DNA of 64,000 nucleotides from Pedobacter sp. HDW13 (GCF_011303555.1 NZ_CP049868.1:3596001-3660000), one strand, 5' to 3'. Shown: positions 1-9,139, numbered from the stretch's first letter. Program-made: numbers and translations. The notes: a model not told the origin generated them from the letters alone.

Positions 1-825
1 ATCGATGATCCATTGTCACAATATGTTGAAACTGGATTTGTTCAATTTGATGACCCTGCTAACTGGGGTAAATCCAAGGACGGGTTAAACAGGGGATATA
101 TTAAAGGAAATTCCAACATGTACGCCAATCGTGAAGCCAGGTTTTATGTAAGCATCCAATATAACGGTAAGCCTGTTTTACCAGCACCTACACAGGATGA
201 CCGGAATTTCTTTTCATCTGATGCGAACAAAGATGGAACCGGAAGAGCGGAGTTTTATTATTCAGGAAAATCAGGAGTAGGTGTGAATAACAATGGTGAC
301 ATTACCGGTTACGATGTTTTAAAAAATGTAAGCCCTGCATCGAATATTAGAACAAACTCAGCTGTTTATCGCCCATTTATTCATTTACGCCTTGCAGAAA
401 TGTACCTGAATTACGCTGAGGCCTTAAATGAGGTTGAGCCCAGTAACCCGGATGTTTTAAAATATGTGAATTTGGTAAGGCAGCGTGGCGGCCTTCCTGA
501 TTTACAAACAGTTTATCCCTCTTCGGTAGGAAATCAAGCTGAAATGAGAAAACGCATCCTGCAGGAAAGACAGGTGGAATTGGCATTTGAGGGCGACCGA
601 TATTTTACACTTATCAGAAGACTGATGATGGGAGATACTAAGGTGCAAACCATTTACAGGATGAATACCATCACAAATGATGGCAACCAAGGATTTGCTT
701 TTGCAGATTTTAACAAACGTACATTATTGCAAACCCGGGTGTGGAATGATAAGATGTACCTTTTTCCAATTGCGCAGAGCGACATCGATAAAAATGCTTC
801 ATTGGTTCAAAATCCAGGTTGGTGA
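1..825 (+). CDS. SusD/RagB family nutrient-binding lipoprotein (5' partial)
   Basis: The reading frame is open from the first base, so the N-terminus lies outside the window. The visible 274 residues match the C-terminal half of SusD/RagB proteins: the stretch 'RLAEMYLNYAEALNEV', then 'VRQRGGLPDL', then 'ERQVELAFEGDRYFTLIRR', and a last segment 'MYLFPIAQSDIDKNASLVQNPGW', which is the usual end of the family. SusD proteins are outer-membrane surface lipoproteins that bind glycan or peptide and lid a SusC TonB-dependent transporter, whose gene presumably lies just upstream. The next gene starts 33 bp downstream and is probably co-transcribed. The fold assignment is firm; the ligand cannot be read from the sequence. 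Confidence 0.93.
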   Translation: MDDPLSQYVETGFVQFDDPANWGKSKDGLNRGYIKGNSNMYANREARFYVSIQYNGKPVLPAPTQDDRNFFSSDANKDGTGRAEFYYSGKSGVGVNNNGDITGYDVLKNVSPASNIRTNSAVYRPFIHLRLAEMYLNYAEALNEVEPSNPDVLKYVNLVRQRGGLPDLQTVYPSSVGNQAEMRKRILQERQVELAFEGDRYFTLIRRLMMGDTKVQTIYRMNTITNDGNQGFAFADFNKRTLLQTRVWNDKMYLFPIAQSDIDKNASLVQNPGW

Positions 826-858
826 TGAAATTCATTATTTATTAATACATATAAGATT

Positions 859-2166
859 ATGAAAAAATATATAAATGCATGCCTATTCATTATTGCTGTT
901 TTGGTGGTGGTGACTACAGGCTGCAAAAAAGAAAAAGGTTTTACACACGATGCATCCTCACCGATAACAATTACTCAAATCCTTCCTGAAAAAGGTAGTG
1001 GTGGCACAGAAATTCTGATCAACGGAAGTAATTTTACAACAGATACCTCACAGGTTAAGGTTAGCCTGAATGGAAAATCATTAAAGGTGATAGGTGTTAA
1101 TGGGGAACAGTTGATGGTTGTCGTGCCAAAAAAAGCAGGTTCGGGTGTGATTACTGTTACAATTGGAGGTAAAAGTACCACAAGTAAAACGCCCTTTATT
1201 TATGAATACATGAGAACCGTGACCACCCTTGCAGGATCTGGGGTTGCCGGATTTGCAAATGGGCAGGGCACTGACGCCAAGTTTAATTTTAGTGGTCAAT
1301 CCTGGTACCGTTGCAGTGGTATTGTCGTTGATAATAACCTGAATGTATATGTTACCGATGTAGGTAACCAATGCATTCGGAAAATTGATAAAGATGGAAA
1401 TGTCACCACTTTTGCAGGTAACCCAGGTAATGCCGGTTATCAGGATGGGAAAGGAACCGCTGCTAAGTTTAGTCTTCCTTACGGTTTAACAATTGATGAC
1501 AAAGGGAATTTATACAGTGTTGATCCCGGTAACTGGGATATCAGAAAAATAACTCCAGATGGAACGGCAACTTTGCTTGCATGGGCCAATCAGGAGCCCT
1601 GGAGTGTGGCCTTTGATAAGAAAAGTGGAAACGTATTTTATACCAGCTGTAATTCGCCTGGAAATGTTTATCAGCTTACGCCCTCAGGGGTAACCACCCA
1701 GGTCATTAGCGGCCTTAATTACCCCTCAGCAATGGCTTTTGACGATGCAGGCAATCTGTTTGTCACTGTACATGGTGATCATATGATTAAAAAATTTCTA
1801 ACTGGTAGCTGGACAGGGAGTATTGTTGCTGGTTCAGGAACGGCAGGCTATTTTGATGGACCGGCGAAAAGCGCAAAATTTTCTTTACCCTGGGGTATGT
1901 CTATCGATGGGACAAATAATTTATACATAGCTGGAAATGGAGCAGGTGGTGGAGGTCTTTCCAATCCAGATCAGAGTATCCGGTATATAGACGCACTGAG
2001 CTATGAGGTAAGCACTTTTGCCGGTTCCGGCACTGCAGGGAATGTAAATGGTATTGGGAAAGCCGCCGCTTTCAGTTCCCCTGCCGGAGTTACCGTGGAT
2101 AAGAATGGAACTGTTTACGTACTGGATAGAAACAATAATTGTGTCCGGAAAATCGTATCCGAATAA
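859..2166 (+). CDS. IPT/TIG- and NHL-repeat lipoprotein
   Basis: A 435-residue protein with a lipoprotein signal peptide (hydrophobic residues 8-20, lipobox ending T-T-G-C at about residue 22). Residues about 36-115 form an IPT/TIG immunoglobulin-like domain ('ITQILPEKGSGGTEILINGSNF'-type start, split by charged strands). Residues about 118-435 contain repeated NHL/beta-propeller blades of the pattern 'TTFAGNPGNAGYQDGKGTAAKFSLPYGLTIDDKGNLY', seen at least four times with the GYxDGxGxAAxF variant. Such IPT-NHL lipoproteins commonly follow SusC/SusD pairs in Bacteroidota and are thought to bind glycan or another surface ligand. No catalytic motif is visible. It follows the SusD gene by 33 bp and precedes a stable hairpin. 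Confidence 0.88.
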   Translation: MKKYINACLFIIAVLVVVTTGCKKEKGFTHDASSPITITQILPEKGSGGTEILINGSNFTTDTSQVKVSLNGKSLKVIGVNGEQLMVVVPKKAGSGVITVTIGGKSTTSKTPFIYEYMRTVTTLAGSGVAGFANGQGTDAKFNFSGQSWYRCSGIVVDNNLNVYVTDVGNQCIRKIDKDGNVTTFAGNPGNAGYQDGKGTAAKFSLPYGLTIDDKGNLYSVDPGNWDIRKITPDGTATLLAWANQEPWSVAFDKKSGNVFYTSCNSPGNVYQLTPSGVTTQVISGLNYPSAMAFDDAGNLFVTVHGDHMIKKFLTGSWTGSIVAGSGTAGYFDGPAKSAKFSLPWGMSIDGTNNLYIAGNGAGGGGLSNPDQSIRYIDALSYEVSTFAGSGTAGNVNGIGKAAAFSSPAGVTVDKNGTVYVLDRNNNCVRKIVSE

Positions 2167-2189
2167 AACTTTAAAATACACAAATACTA

Positions 2190-2224
2190 CAGCAGATTGA
2201 AGATATATTGTCTTTAATCTGCTG
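2190..2224 (+). terminator. Strong stem-loop after the IPT-NHL gene
   Basis: A 14-bp stem (left arm 2190-2203, right arm 2211-2224, one G-T wobble) closes a 7-nt loop 24 bases after the stop codon at 2166. No long T-run follows, so it may be a transcript-end or mRNA-stabilising hairpin rather than a classical intrinsic terminator. The next gene begins at 2242, so the stem could also attenuate read-through. Confidence 0.5.
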
Positions 2225-2241
2225 CTTAATGGAGTTTTAGC

Positions 2242-3714
2242 ATGAAAATATCAAAAATATTTTATTTAAAGAATTTCTTTCTTTTGGTGATGATGTTGCT
2301 ATGCTTTAATGTTTCGACTGCACAGGGCAATAGGAGTTTGCGGGGGGCTGACCATCCTGAAAAATCATCATCCGCCAGAGATATTTATGTTGCGCTTAAT
2401 GGAAAGAATTCAAATAATGGAACCTTGAATGAACCTGTAAATACCATTCAGAGAGGATTAGAGCTGGTAAAACCTGGTTTTACTGTTTTTGTGAGGTCCG
2501 GGACATATAAAGAGAAACTGAACTTCCCCAGAGGAGGGCAAAAAGATAAAGTAATTACTTTAAAGCCATATCGGATGGAGCGTGTGATTGTAAGCGGTGA
2601 AGGGCTTTCAGTATCGGGTAGTGAGGCATTGGTTAGTGTAAGCGGAGTAAACTATATCGTTATTGAAAGACTTGATATCTGCAATTTTAAAAGTGCAGCA
2701 GCATTTGTAAATGTGGATGGTATAGCAGTAAAGGCTGGTTCAAGCAACATTACCTTAAGAAAGAACAGAATATACAATATTGAAAATAATGCTTCGGCTG
2801 AAATGGGCAGAAGCGGGCATGGTATACACGTGATTGGAAATACGGCTGTTGTCATGACAAAAATTTTAGTAGAAGAAAACGAAATTTTTGACTGTAATAC
2901 AGGCTATAGTGAGAACTTAACGATAAATGGTTATGTAGATGGTTTTGAAGTCAGAAAAAATAAGGTTTATAATGGCGAAAACATAGGGATTGTGGCTGCT
3001 GGTGGTTACGCAGCTAATATCAACCCAGCATATAATTATGCACGTAATGGTATTATCGCGGATAATGAAGTGTTCAATCTTGATGGTAAAACTGGTCCAA
3101 TACCAGCTTTCAAAGACCACAATGGGGCTATCGGGATTTACGTTGATGGTGCCAGGAATATCATTGTAGAAAGAAACCTGATAAAAGATTGTGGTCGTGG
3201 AATCGGTATCGTTAGCGAGACCAACAACTTTCCAACCCAGGAATGTACCGTTAGGAATAACCTTGTTTCTAGCTGTTCGCTTGCCGGGATTTACCTGGGC
3301 GGATATGTTGGTTACACAGGTGGTGGCACCTATAATTGTTTTGTGGTCAACAATACCATTTATTGTAATAATAAAGACTTAGGCTATTCAAATGAAGTTG
3401 AAGGGGAACTCAGGCTAACCGAACACTGCTACAACAATGTAATAAAAAATAATCTGATCTACGCCCGGCCTAAAGACCTGCTGATTCATAAATATAGCTC
3501 AACAGGAAGCGGAAACACTATCGATCATAACACCTATTATACTACTGGTCAACCACAATGGATTTGGGATAGTACAAGTGGCAACCCAGTTGGTTTCCGG
3601 GACTGGAAAAAAAATAGTGGACAGGATGCCAATTCCATCTTAAAAATAGTTAGTCCTAAGTTTTACTCTAATTTAAGCAGAAAATGGAAAAGATTCCAAC
3701 AATCAAAGATATAG
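2242..3714 (+). CDS. Secreted right-handed parallel beta-helix protein, 3' end replaced
   Basis: A 490-residue exported protein (hydrophobic signal to about residue 28, 'NVSTAQG'). From residue 48 it reads 'DIYVALNGKNSNNGT...PVNTIQRGLELVKPGFTVFVRSGTYKE', the typical start of DUF1565/pectate-lyase-like beta-helix proteins, followed by many short helix coils with Asn ladders ('NITLRKNRIYNI', 'NIIVERNLIKDCGRGIGIV', 'NCFVVNNTIYCNN'). Such proteins bind or cleave polysaccharides; no specific lyase site is recognised. The last about 12 residues ('NLSRKWKRFQQSKI') do not look like the family: they are read from sequence leading into the overlapping lacI start at 3684. The normal C-terminal coils after 'VSPKF' seem lost at a recombination joint near 3660-3680. 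Confidence 0.82.
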   Translation: MKISKIFYLKNFFLLVMMLLCFNVSTAQGNRSLRGADHPEKSSSARDIYVALNGKNSNNGTLNEPVNTIQRGLELVKPGFTVFVRSGTYKEKLNFPRGGQKDKVITLKPYRMERVIVSGEGLSVSGSEALVSVSGVNYIVIERLDICNFKSAAAFVNVDGIAVKAGSSNITLRKNRIYNIENNASAEMGRSGHGIHVIGNTAVVMTKILVEENEIFDCNTGYSENLTINGYVDGFEVRKNKVYNGENIGIVAAGGYAANINPAYNYARNGIIADNEVFNLDGKTGPIPAFKDHNGAIGIYVDGARNIIVERNLIKDCGRGIGIVSETNNFPTQECTVRNNLVSSCSLAGIYLGGYVGYTGGGTYNCFVVNNTIYCNNKDLGYSNEVEGELRLTEHCYNNVIKNNLIYARPKDLLIHKYSSTGSGNTIDHNTYYTTGQPQWIWDSTSGNPVGFRDWKKNSGQDANSILKIVSPKFYSNLSRKWKRFQQSKI

Positions 3715-4226
3715 CCAGACGACTAAATATCGATCCATCAACTGTATCCAGAGCACTTCGCGGACATCCAAGCATTGGTCTGGTTACCACAATGAGGGTT
3801 AATAAAATAGCCAAAGAACTAAACTATCATCCCAATCAAAATGCAGTATTTCTTAAGCAAGGAAAAACTTTTACCATAGGAATTGTACTACCCGATATTT
3901 CAGAAGCTTTTTATTGTACTGCCTTGAGTGAAATAGAATGTTACTCACACCGTAAAAATTATAATGTAATTTTCGCTCAGTCATTTGAAGACCCTGAGCG
4001 AGAAAAACAAATCCTTAATAATATGAAAAACCATCGGGTAGATGGTATATTGATTGCTGTTACCAAATCTACCGAGGATGCCGGGCAGTTCGAAGAGTTC
4101 AAAAGATACAATATTCCTGTAGTCGTTCTAGACAATAGGAATATTGTAGCAGATAAGCCATATCCGGCTATTGAGCATCTATTTTCAATTTTAGAATTTC
4201 AGCAACTACCTGGTTTAAAGGTTTAG
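3684..4226 (+). pseudogene. LacI-family regulator, truncated to its N-terminal half
   Basis: The N-terminus is a textbook LacI helix-turn-helix and hinge: 'TIKDIARRLNIDPSTVSRALRG' and 'VNKIAKELNYHPNQNA' in residues 5-56. It is followed by the first part of a periplasmic-binding-protein-like sensor ('FTIGIVLPDISEAFYCTALSEIE', 'NNMKNHRVDGILIAVT', 'YNIPVVVLDNRN'). Family members have about 335-345 residues; here the sequence stops at 180. The last about 15 residues are read antisense through the end of the convergent GH89 gene, so the real homology ends near 4160. The start overlaps the end of the beta-helix gene by 31 bp, leaving almost no native promoter. The DNA-binding part might still fold, but sugar sensing and dimerisation should be lost. 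I treat it as a remnant. Confidence 0.8.
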
Positions 4227-6315
4227 ACTGGCTTTGGGCCTTTATCTCCAGATTTTGATTTACCCATGCGCGCTCCCAGATAAAAAAGTCAGGAGCCTGC
4301 ATGGTTTTACCCTCTAGGTTGCCCTTCAAGTAGTTTATATACATCTCCCATCTTACCAGATAAAAGTCCTTCATTAATCCTCCCCATTCCTTATAAGCAT
4401 ATTCATGGAGATTATCCTCGTTGCGCACATTTTCGCCCCAATAGGTAATCAACATCATCGCATTCTTGATATTCAATTCCTTCTCCTGTTTGGTTTTTCC
4501 AAGATTCAAAGCCTGGGTTTTGTATGTATTCAACTGATAGTAAGGATGAGTGGATAACAGTTCGTCTGTTAAACGAATCATATTGAGGAACTGATCAGAG
4601 AATAACTTAAATTGTTTAGTATTCTTTTCCTTGTAGGCCTTTGTCATTGCCTTGAAAACAAGTTCTCCATCATTGGCCAATATTTGCCTCATGAGGTTAA
4701 TCAGATCAATCTGATAAGTGTCTGAATGCTGAAATTCAGGACCTGCTTCTGCAAACTCCAAGGCAGCTTTTTTAAATTTCACGGCATCATAGTTCCTTAG
4801 CCGCGTTCCCCAGTGGGATACGGGCAGGGAATCCAAGGCCGGACGGATACAAAATACCGATTCACTAGCCCCTTCCTGATAACCCGGAATACTTTGATAG
4901 ATTGTTTCAAGAAAACCCTGCCAGGCGTCATCAATATGGTTGTTTGAACCCCCATAGCGATATCTTGTGAAATTGGTCAACCATTTTTTAACATCTACGT
5001 GGTCTTTTCTCCAACCGAGTTCCAACATCAGATCGTAAACCGGAGGGTTATTGTTCAGTCCTTCAGGCATAATCCCCACGCCTTTTAAAAGGTTTTGGTA
5101 CGGGCTTTTTTCAATGCGGTTAACCTCGTCTGCAAAACGCTGTAACTTACCATATAGCCCTGGCCTTTCGCCGAAATTATTGACAACACACCAGATAAAT
5201 GGTGTAGCATCGTAGCCATTTCTTTTCTCCCAATTATTGGTGAATTCTCCAAATAATTCCTGCACAAGTATATGCGATTTATCGAGCCCTTCTAACATAT
5301 GTTGCTTGGGATTGTCCTGCCAACCCTGCAAAATCCAGGTTGATCCAGGAAAACTCTTTTGCATTTCAACCTGAATAGAGTGGCCTGCCATGCTTAAATC
5401 TATACCATCGGTAATCCCACCTTCATGAAATGGATCACCAGCAAAAAAACGGATATTTTTGCCGTATGCCTGCTGCAGTTCTTTATAATATATTGCTGCA
5501 ATCCTGGAAAAGTCAGGGTTGCCTGGAGTTAAGATGTCCGGACGCTTGAATGCTCCCCAGGTCTTTTGATCGATGATTGCAGCTTTAGATTTGCTTTTCA
5601 AAGAGCTTGGAACCATGCCATAAAAACCTTGAAGTACAGGTTCTATTCCGAATGCTCTCATTCGTTCTATTATCCTTTTCTGCAGTATTTTACGCCCATC
5701 AATCTGGCTTTGGGGCATCGGGCCTCCCCAGCCTTGTATGTTTCCCATAAGCCACCATGCGGTATAGGCTGGGCCAACTAAAAAATCATCAATCTCCTGA
5801 TTAGAATATCCGATTTGTTTTAATGTATTTTGCCACACGGTTTCCATCCCGGTTACCGTAAGCATTAGATTTACACCATTCAAAGCCATCCAGTCGAGCT
5901 CATGTTCCCAGTCTTTCCAATCATAAAAACTCATGGTATAATTATAGGTGCAGTAGTTTAAAGCATATCGGTATTGGGCTGGTGCCTCAAGAGTGATTAC
6001 ATTTTTTACTGCTGGAATTGGTGATACAGGAGCAAGGTTATCTCCCATATGCGACATAGAACGATGGCAAAAGTATTTTAAATACCAATTTAACCCAACT
6101 GCAGCAGCATTGGGGCCAGAAGCACTAATAACCACTTTGTTTCCTATGCTTTGTAATTCGATAAGGTCTCTCTGATTGCTTTTAAGAGACTTAAAAACAA
6201 TTTGATTTTCTAGCCATGGCACTCTTCGTTTAATCAAATCCTGTACAGGCTTGAACTGCTGGGCTAGAAGGTTTAAAGGAAGTAAGAGTAAAATTAAATA
6301 ATGGAATTTTCGCAT
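4168..6315 (-). CDS. Alpha-N-acetylglucosaminidase, GH89 (NAGLU-like)
   Basis: A 715-residue secreted enzyme (signal peptide 1-18, 'LLLLPLNLLAQ') predicted to release terminal alpha-linked N-acetylglucosamine in the periplasm or at the surface. It shows the three GH89/NAGLU domains: N-terminal alpha/beta domain (about 20-110, 'ASGPNAAAVGLNWYLK'), TIM-like barrel (about 115-455, 'YALNYCTYNYTMSFYDWKDWEHELDWMALNGVNL') and helical C-terminal domain (about 460-700). The family's two catalytic glutamates appear as E298 in 'GDPFHEGG' and E418 in 'GIMPEGLNNNPPVYDLMLELGWRKD'. The length is normal, but the last few codons fall at the joint with the truncated lacI fragment, so the extreme C-terminus may be altered. 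Two LacI-type palindromes lie about 100-135 bp upstream of the start codon. Confidence 0.94.
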   Translation of the reverse strand: MRKFHYLILLLLPLNLLAQQFKPVQDLIKRRVPWLENQIVFKSLKSNQRDLIELQSIGNKVVISASGPNAAAVGLNWYLKYFCHRSMSHMGDNLAPVSPIPAVKNVITLEAPAQYRYALNYCTYNYTMSFYDWKDWEHELDWMALNGVNLMLTVTGMETVWQNTLKQIGYSNQEIDDFLVGPAYTAWWLMGNIQGWGGPMPQSQIDGRKILQKRIIERMRAFGIEPVLQGFYGMVPSSLKSKSKAAIIDQKTWGAFKRPDILTPGNPDFSRIAAIYYKELQQAYGKNIRFFAGDPFHEGGITDGIDLSMAGHSIQVEMQKSFPGSTWILQGWQDNPKQHMLEGLDKSHILVQELFGEFTNNWEKRNGYDATPFIWCVVNNFGERPGLYGKLQRFADEVNRIEKSPYQNLLKGVGIMPEGLNNNPPVYDLMLELGWRKDHVDVKKWLTNFTRYRYGGSNNHIDDAWQGFLETIYQSIPGYQEGASESVFCIRPALDSLPVSHWGTRLRNYDAVKFKKAALEFAEAGPEFQHSDTYQIDLINLMRQILANDGELVFKAMTKAYKEKNTKQFKLFSDQFLNMIRLTDELLSTHPYYQLNTYKTQALNLGKTKQEKELNIKNAMMLITYWGENVRNEDNLHEYAYKEWGGLMKDFYLVRWEMYINYLKGNLEGKTMQAPDFFIWERAWVNQNLEIKAQSQSKPLNQVVAEILKLKIDAQ

Positions 6316-6410
6316 AAATCAGTTCGGTTTTTTGTTTCAAATAGACCGAAACTAACTTAAAATATGATGTAAAACAATCAGTGAACCACCCTGTTATCCG
6401 CTATAAGAAC

Positions 6411-6450
6411 CACACAATCGATTGTATTGATCGGTACAATCGATTGTGTG
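6411..6450. promoter_or_regulatory. Paired LacI-type operators upstream of the GH89 gene
   Basis: A perfect 16-bp inverted repeat (6411-6426 and 6435-6450, 8-bp spacer). Each arm contains the self-palindrome ACAATCGATTGT (6414-6425 and 6436-6447). The palindrome centres are 22 bp apart, two turns of the helix, so two dimers could bind the same face. Symmetric sites with a central CG are typical of LacI-family operators. The nearest downstream gene is the GH89 gene (start 6315, minus strand), and a truncated LacI gene lies on its far side. The regulator is inferred; as single-stranded RNA the element could also form a 16-bp hairpin. Confidence 0.6.
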
Positions 6451-6715
6451 ATTTTTCATTATTTTATTCTTTTTTGCATCCCTCGAATAGGAGCAGAGAA
6501 AGCATTATGGCTTATTTTATTTTTGTATCTCTTTTAAGAAAGATCTTGGTCAAAAGAAGTATTAATCCTAGGCTTTTGCCAGCAGATAATATTTCCAAAA
6601 ATTCATCGGATTAATAGCTGTTCAACACTGAAGTATAATGTAATAGGAAAAAAGACAATCTGATCCCTTTAAGTCGCTATGTTGTTGGCTCCTTTGTAGA
6701 ATGGCCAAAAACGTA

Positions 6716-6737
6716 AAAAGCGACCATGGCCGCTTTT
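6716..6737 (-). terminator. Hairpin terminator after the GIN-domain gene
   Basis: AAAAGCG (6716-6722) pairs with CGCTTTT (6731-6737) across an 8-nt loop. On the minus strand it follows the stop at 6761 by about 24 nt and runs into a T-rich stretch, as expected of an intrinsic terminator. Confidence 0.55.
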
Positions 6738-6760
6738 CTTGTATTAAAAATTTGTGATGC

Positions 6761-7357
6761 TTATTTTGATAAGGCTGCAGTTTGGATTGTAGCTTCCGGA
6801 GTATTCATTTCTGTATTTACAGCAGCGAAACGATCTAAGTTTAATTTTGGTGTGCTTCCCATTACCAGGCTATGGTTTTGAGTAGTTCCGCTTAATTTTA
6901 AATCTGCACGGTCTGCAATAACAGTATATAAGCTTTCAGTTTTCGAGTCGATTTTGGCTACTGCATTTCCGCTTAAAAGTACCTGAAGATTAGTTACATT
7001 TAATTTACCTGTTGTTTTTACAACCGCATCATCAGATGCCATTACGCGGTAAATGCTTTTTACATAAACAGTAACTTTAGCTACCTGGTTATCTGCTGAG
7101 GTAATTTTTAAAGCTGTTCCATCCTGGATCACTTTTACTTTTCCGCTATTGTCATCCGCATAGCTAATGCCTTCAGTTCCGTTTTGGATCAGGGTTACTT
7201 CTACATTTCCGCTCACTACTACTTTATCGAAGTTTTTTGGAGCAGAGATTTTAACAGGTTGTTTTTCGGTAGCCATAACAGTTGTAGAGAAGATTGAAGT
7301 GCTTAAAACAATAGCTGCCATTAATGATTTTGCTAGGGTTGAGAATGAAGTTTTCAT
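6761..7357 (-). CDS. GIN-domain (DUF2807) secreted protein
   Basis: A 198-residue exported protein with a signal peptide (about 1-29, cleaved after 'TTVMA'). From residue 42 it has the beta-helical GIN/DUF2807 'auto-transporter adhesin head' pattern: 'FDKVVVSGNVEVTLIQNG', 'GTALKITSADNQVAKVTVYVKSIYRVMASDDAVVKTTG', 'LQVLLSGNAVAKID'. These proteins are common in Bacteroidota, sit in the periplasm or outer envelope, and have no established function. It is a single gene with a terminator behind it and no functional link to its neighbours. Confidence 0.85.
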   Translation of the reverse strand: MKTSFSTLAKSLMAAIVLSTSIFSTTVMATEKQPVKISAPKNFDKVVVSGNVEVTLIQNGTEGISYADDNSGKVKVIQDGTALKITSADNQVAKVTVYVKSIYRVMASDDAVVKTTGKLNVTNLQVLLSGNAVAKIDSKTESLYTVIADRADLKLSGTTQNHSLVMGSTPKLNLDRFAAVNTEMNTPEATIQTAALSK

Positions 7358-7690
7358 AATATTTTCGTTTTATAGTTTTAGAATATTTTGTGAATGTTTT
7401 AATAATAAGACGGCAAGAGATGAGAAACGTTTCAGCGGTTTTGGCCGTATTATACCAACGGCTGTAACTTCTCGACGAACGCCGTTTTAAATCGGGCGAA
7501 AAATGACTCGTCTTTTTAGAAAAACATCCTTATTGCGGTAAAACTATAAGCAGAATGATTGCTTCACTTCAACCGGTGTAACTTAAATCATTCGATTTTT
7601 TAGCTATGGAAAGGTGACAGAGGAGTGAGGCAGGAGTACATTTAGGCATACGATGCAGTTAATATGGATGATATGCCTTTAAGCTGGGTT
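7358..7690. other. Intergenic region, no gene seen
   Basis: Upstream region of the GIN-domain gene and downstream region of the reductase gene. A weak 7-bp inverted repeat (7644-7650 with 7672-7678) might contribute to transcription end. No promoter box matches the Bacteroidota consensus well, and no conserved reading frame was found. Confidence 0.5.
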
Positions 7691-8260
7691 TTATTTTTTT
7701 AACGCGCCAGCGTGTTTATAGGTGTTGATGAGCAAACCAGTAGGTGTAGCTTTCGAGTCAACAAAAATAAGTTCACGGGCATCGATAGTATCGGCCAACA
7801 AGCGTTTGCCATGGCCAAGCAATACCGGATAGGTAATGAGTACTACCTCATCGGCTAGTCCATGGTCAAGCAGTAATGAAGTTAGTGTCGAGCTTCCTAC
7901 TACAATCAGGTCTGGTCCTCCGGTTGATTTAAGTGTGCGAATCGCCTCTACAACATCCTCATTAAGACCTTGCACCGGTCCCCACTCCAGACTAGCCGGT
8001 CTGTGGGTTACAATAAATTTAGTTGCAGCATTTATTGCATTTGCCATTGGGAAATCTCCGGCATTTGGCCAAAAACCGCTAAATATATCGTAAGTATGGC
8101 GGGCAAGTAGTAGATCAAAGTTTGGTCCGTATGCTTCAAAAAGCATTGCCGCTCCAGCAGGGCTGCGGTAAGGTGTAGTCCATGCGCCATAGGTGTAGTC
8201 TCCGTCGTGTTCTATTATACCATCAAGGGAAATATGTTCAAAAATTCTGATCTTTCTCAT
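7691..8260 (-). CDS. Dihydrofolate reductase-family (RibD C-terminal-like) protein
   Basis: A 189-residue cytoplasmic protein beginning 'MRKIRIFEHISLDGIIEHDGDYTYGAW', the usual start of the RibD_C/DHFR-like superfamily. It also has 'GPNFDLLLARHTYDIFSGFWP', 'FIVTHRP' and 'GPDLIVVGSSTLTSLLLDHGLADEVVLITYPVLLGHGKRL', the NADPH-binding fold with its typical GSxxL and PVLLGxGxRL segments. These stand-alone proteins are annotated as dihydrofolate reductase family; their substrate is generally unknown and they are not the housekeeping FolA. No operon partner is evident: the gap to the next gene is about 260 bp. Confidence 0.9.
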   Translation of the reverse strand: MRKIRIFEHISLDGIIEHDGDYTYGAWTTPYRSPAGAAMLFEAYGPNFDLLLARHTYDIFSGFWPNAGDFPMANAINAATKFIVTHRPASLEWGPVQGLNEDVVEAIRTLKSTGGPDLIVVGSSTLTSLLLDHGLADEVVLITYPVLLGHGKRLLADTIDARELIFVDSKATPTGLLINTYKHAGALKK

Positions 8261-8523
8261 GTTGTTTACATTAGGTTAAATTATAAACCAAATTTAATGA
8301 GGATTAAAGCGCCCCGTGAGGTGGAATTGCGACAATAATAGGGTGCTTAACGGATTAAAGTTTAACCTTGCAGTAGTTGATGCAGGTATTTAATCCAGAA
8401 CCATATTTAGAAGATTAGCATTTGAGAAGGGTAAAGCTTATTTATTTTCGGCTTTTACTAAAGTTGTAATAGATTTTCAAAAAATTGATATTGGTAAACA
8501 GGGAAATGGAAAGGTTTTATCTT

Positions 8524-8982
8524 TTAATTGAAATGGTATAAGAATATCACATTTCCGGTATATGCAGTTTTTGTCTGCCCCATAATATCGAGATCTGCCT
8601 GGATTACAACTTTTGTAATGCCTCTCAGGTCTGAAATTGAAATTAACTTTGCGCGGAGTTGCACTTGATCGTCGACCAAAACCGGACGGTTAAACTTAAA
8701 CTTCTCTATTCCGTAATTTACTTCCATTTTTACACCTCTTATATCTGCAATCTGCTTCCATAAATAGGGAATGAGTGATAGGGTTAAATAACCATGGGCA
8801 ATTGTTGACCCAAATGCACTATCTAAACGTGCCTTCTCCGTATCTACATGTATCCACTGAAAATCAAGAGTTGCCTCCGCAAATTTGTTGATCTGCTTTT
8901 GCTCTATCTTATGCCAGTTTGATTCGCCAATCTGCTTGCCCAAGTACGCACTATATTCTTCAAAACTGTCAATGATTACCAT
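8524..8982 (-). CDS. MaoC-family dehydratase / hotdog-fold enoyl-CoA hydratase-like
   Basis: A 152-residue protein if started at the ATG at 8982; a TTG four codons earlier is possible but less likely. It resembles NodN/MaoC-like hydratases: 'QKQINKFAEATLDFQWIHVD' carries the substrate-loop D...H motif (usually D-x-Q-x-I-H), followed by 'FGSTIAHGYLTLSLIPYL', the hotdog helix with the conserved GxxIAHG. The predicted activity is hydration of a short or branched enoyl-CoA in the cytoplasm. It stands alone between non-coding gaps, so the pathway cannot be inferred from its neighbours. Confidence 0.88.
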   Translation of the reverse strand: MVIIDSFEEYSAYLGKQIGESNWHKIEQKQINKFAEATLDFQWIHVDTEKARLDSAFGSTIAHGYLTLSLIPYLWKQIADIRGVKMEVNYGIEKFKFNRPVLVDDQVQLRAKLISISDLRGITKVVIQADLDIMGQTKTAYTGNVIFLYHFN

Positions 8983-9139
8983 AAGGATCTGCAATGTTAT
9001 TTACCTGAGTAATATACAATATTTTAATCAACTTGTTTGGTTTGGGATAATCGCTGTAGCTAAAACACTGCCGAAGCGCTGTCGTTATCGGGTTATTTGC
9101 ATGGCTTTTTAAAATATCTTCCTGTGCCTTATGGTGTTA

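Larger units (their letters stand above)
6316..6760. other. Intergenic region with operator pair and terminator
   Basis: No convincing gene. It holds the paired LacI-type palindromes (6411-6450) and a hairpin (6716-6737). A 77-codon open frame at 6381-6614 runs through the palindromes and has no recognisable domain or codon pattern, so I do not call it. Confidence 0.6.

Noticed and set aside
6381..6614. 77-codon plus-strand frame across the operator pair
   Set aside because: It runs through a perfect inverted repeat, has no domain or signal, and its codons look random.
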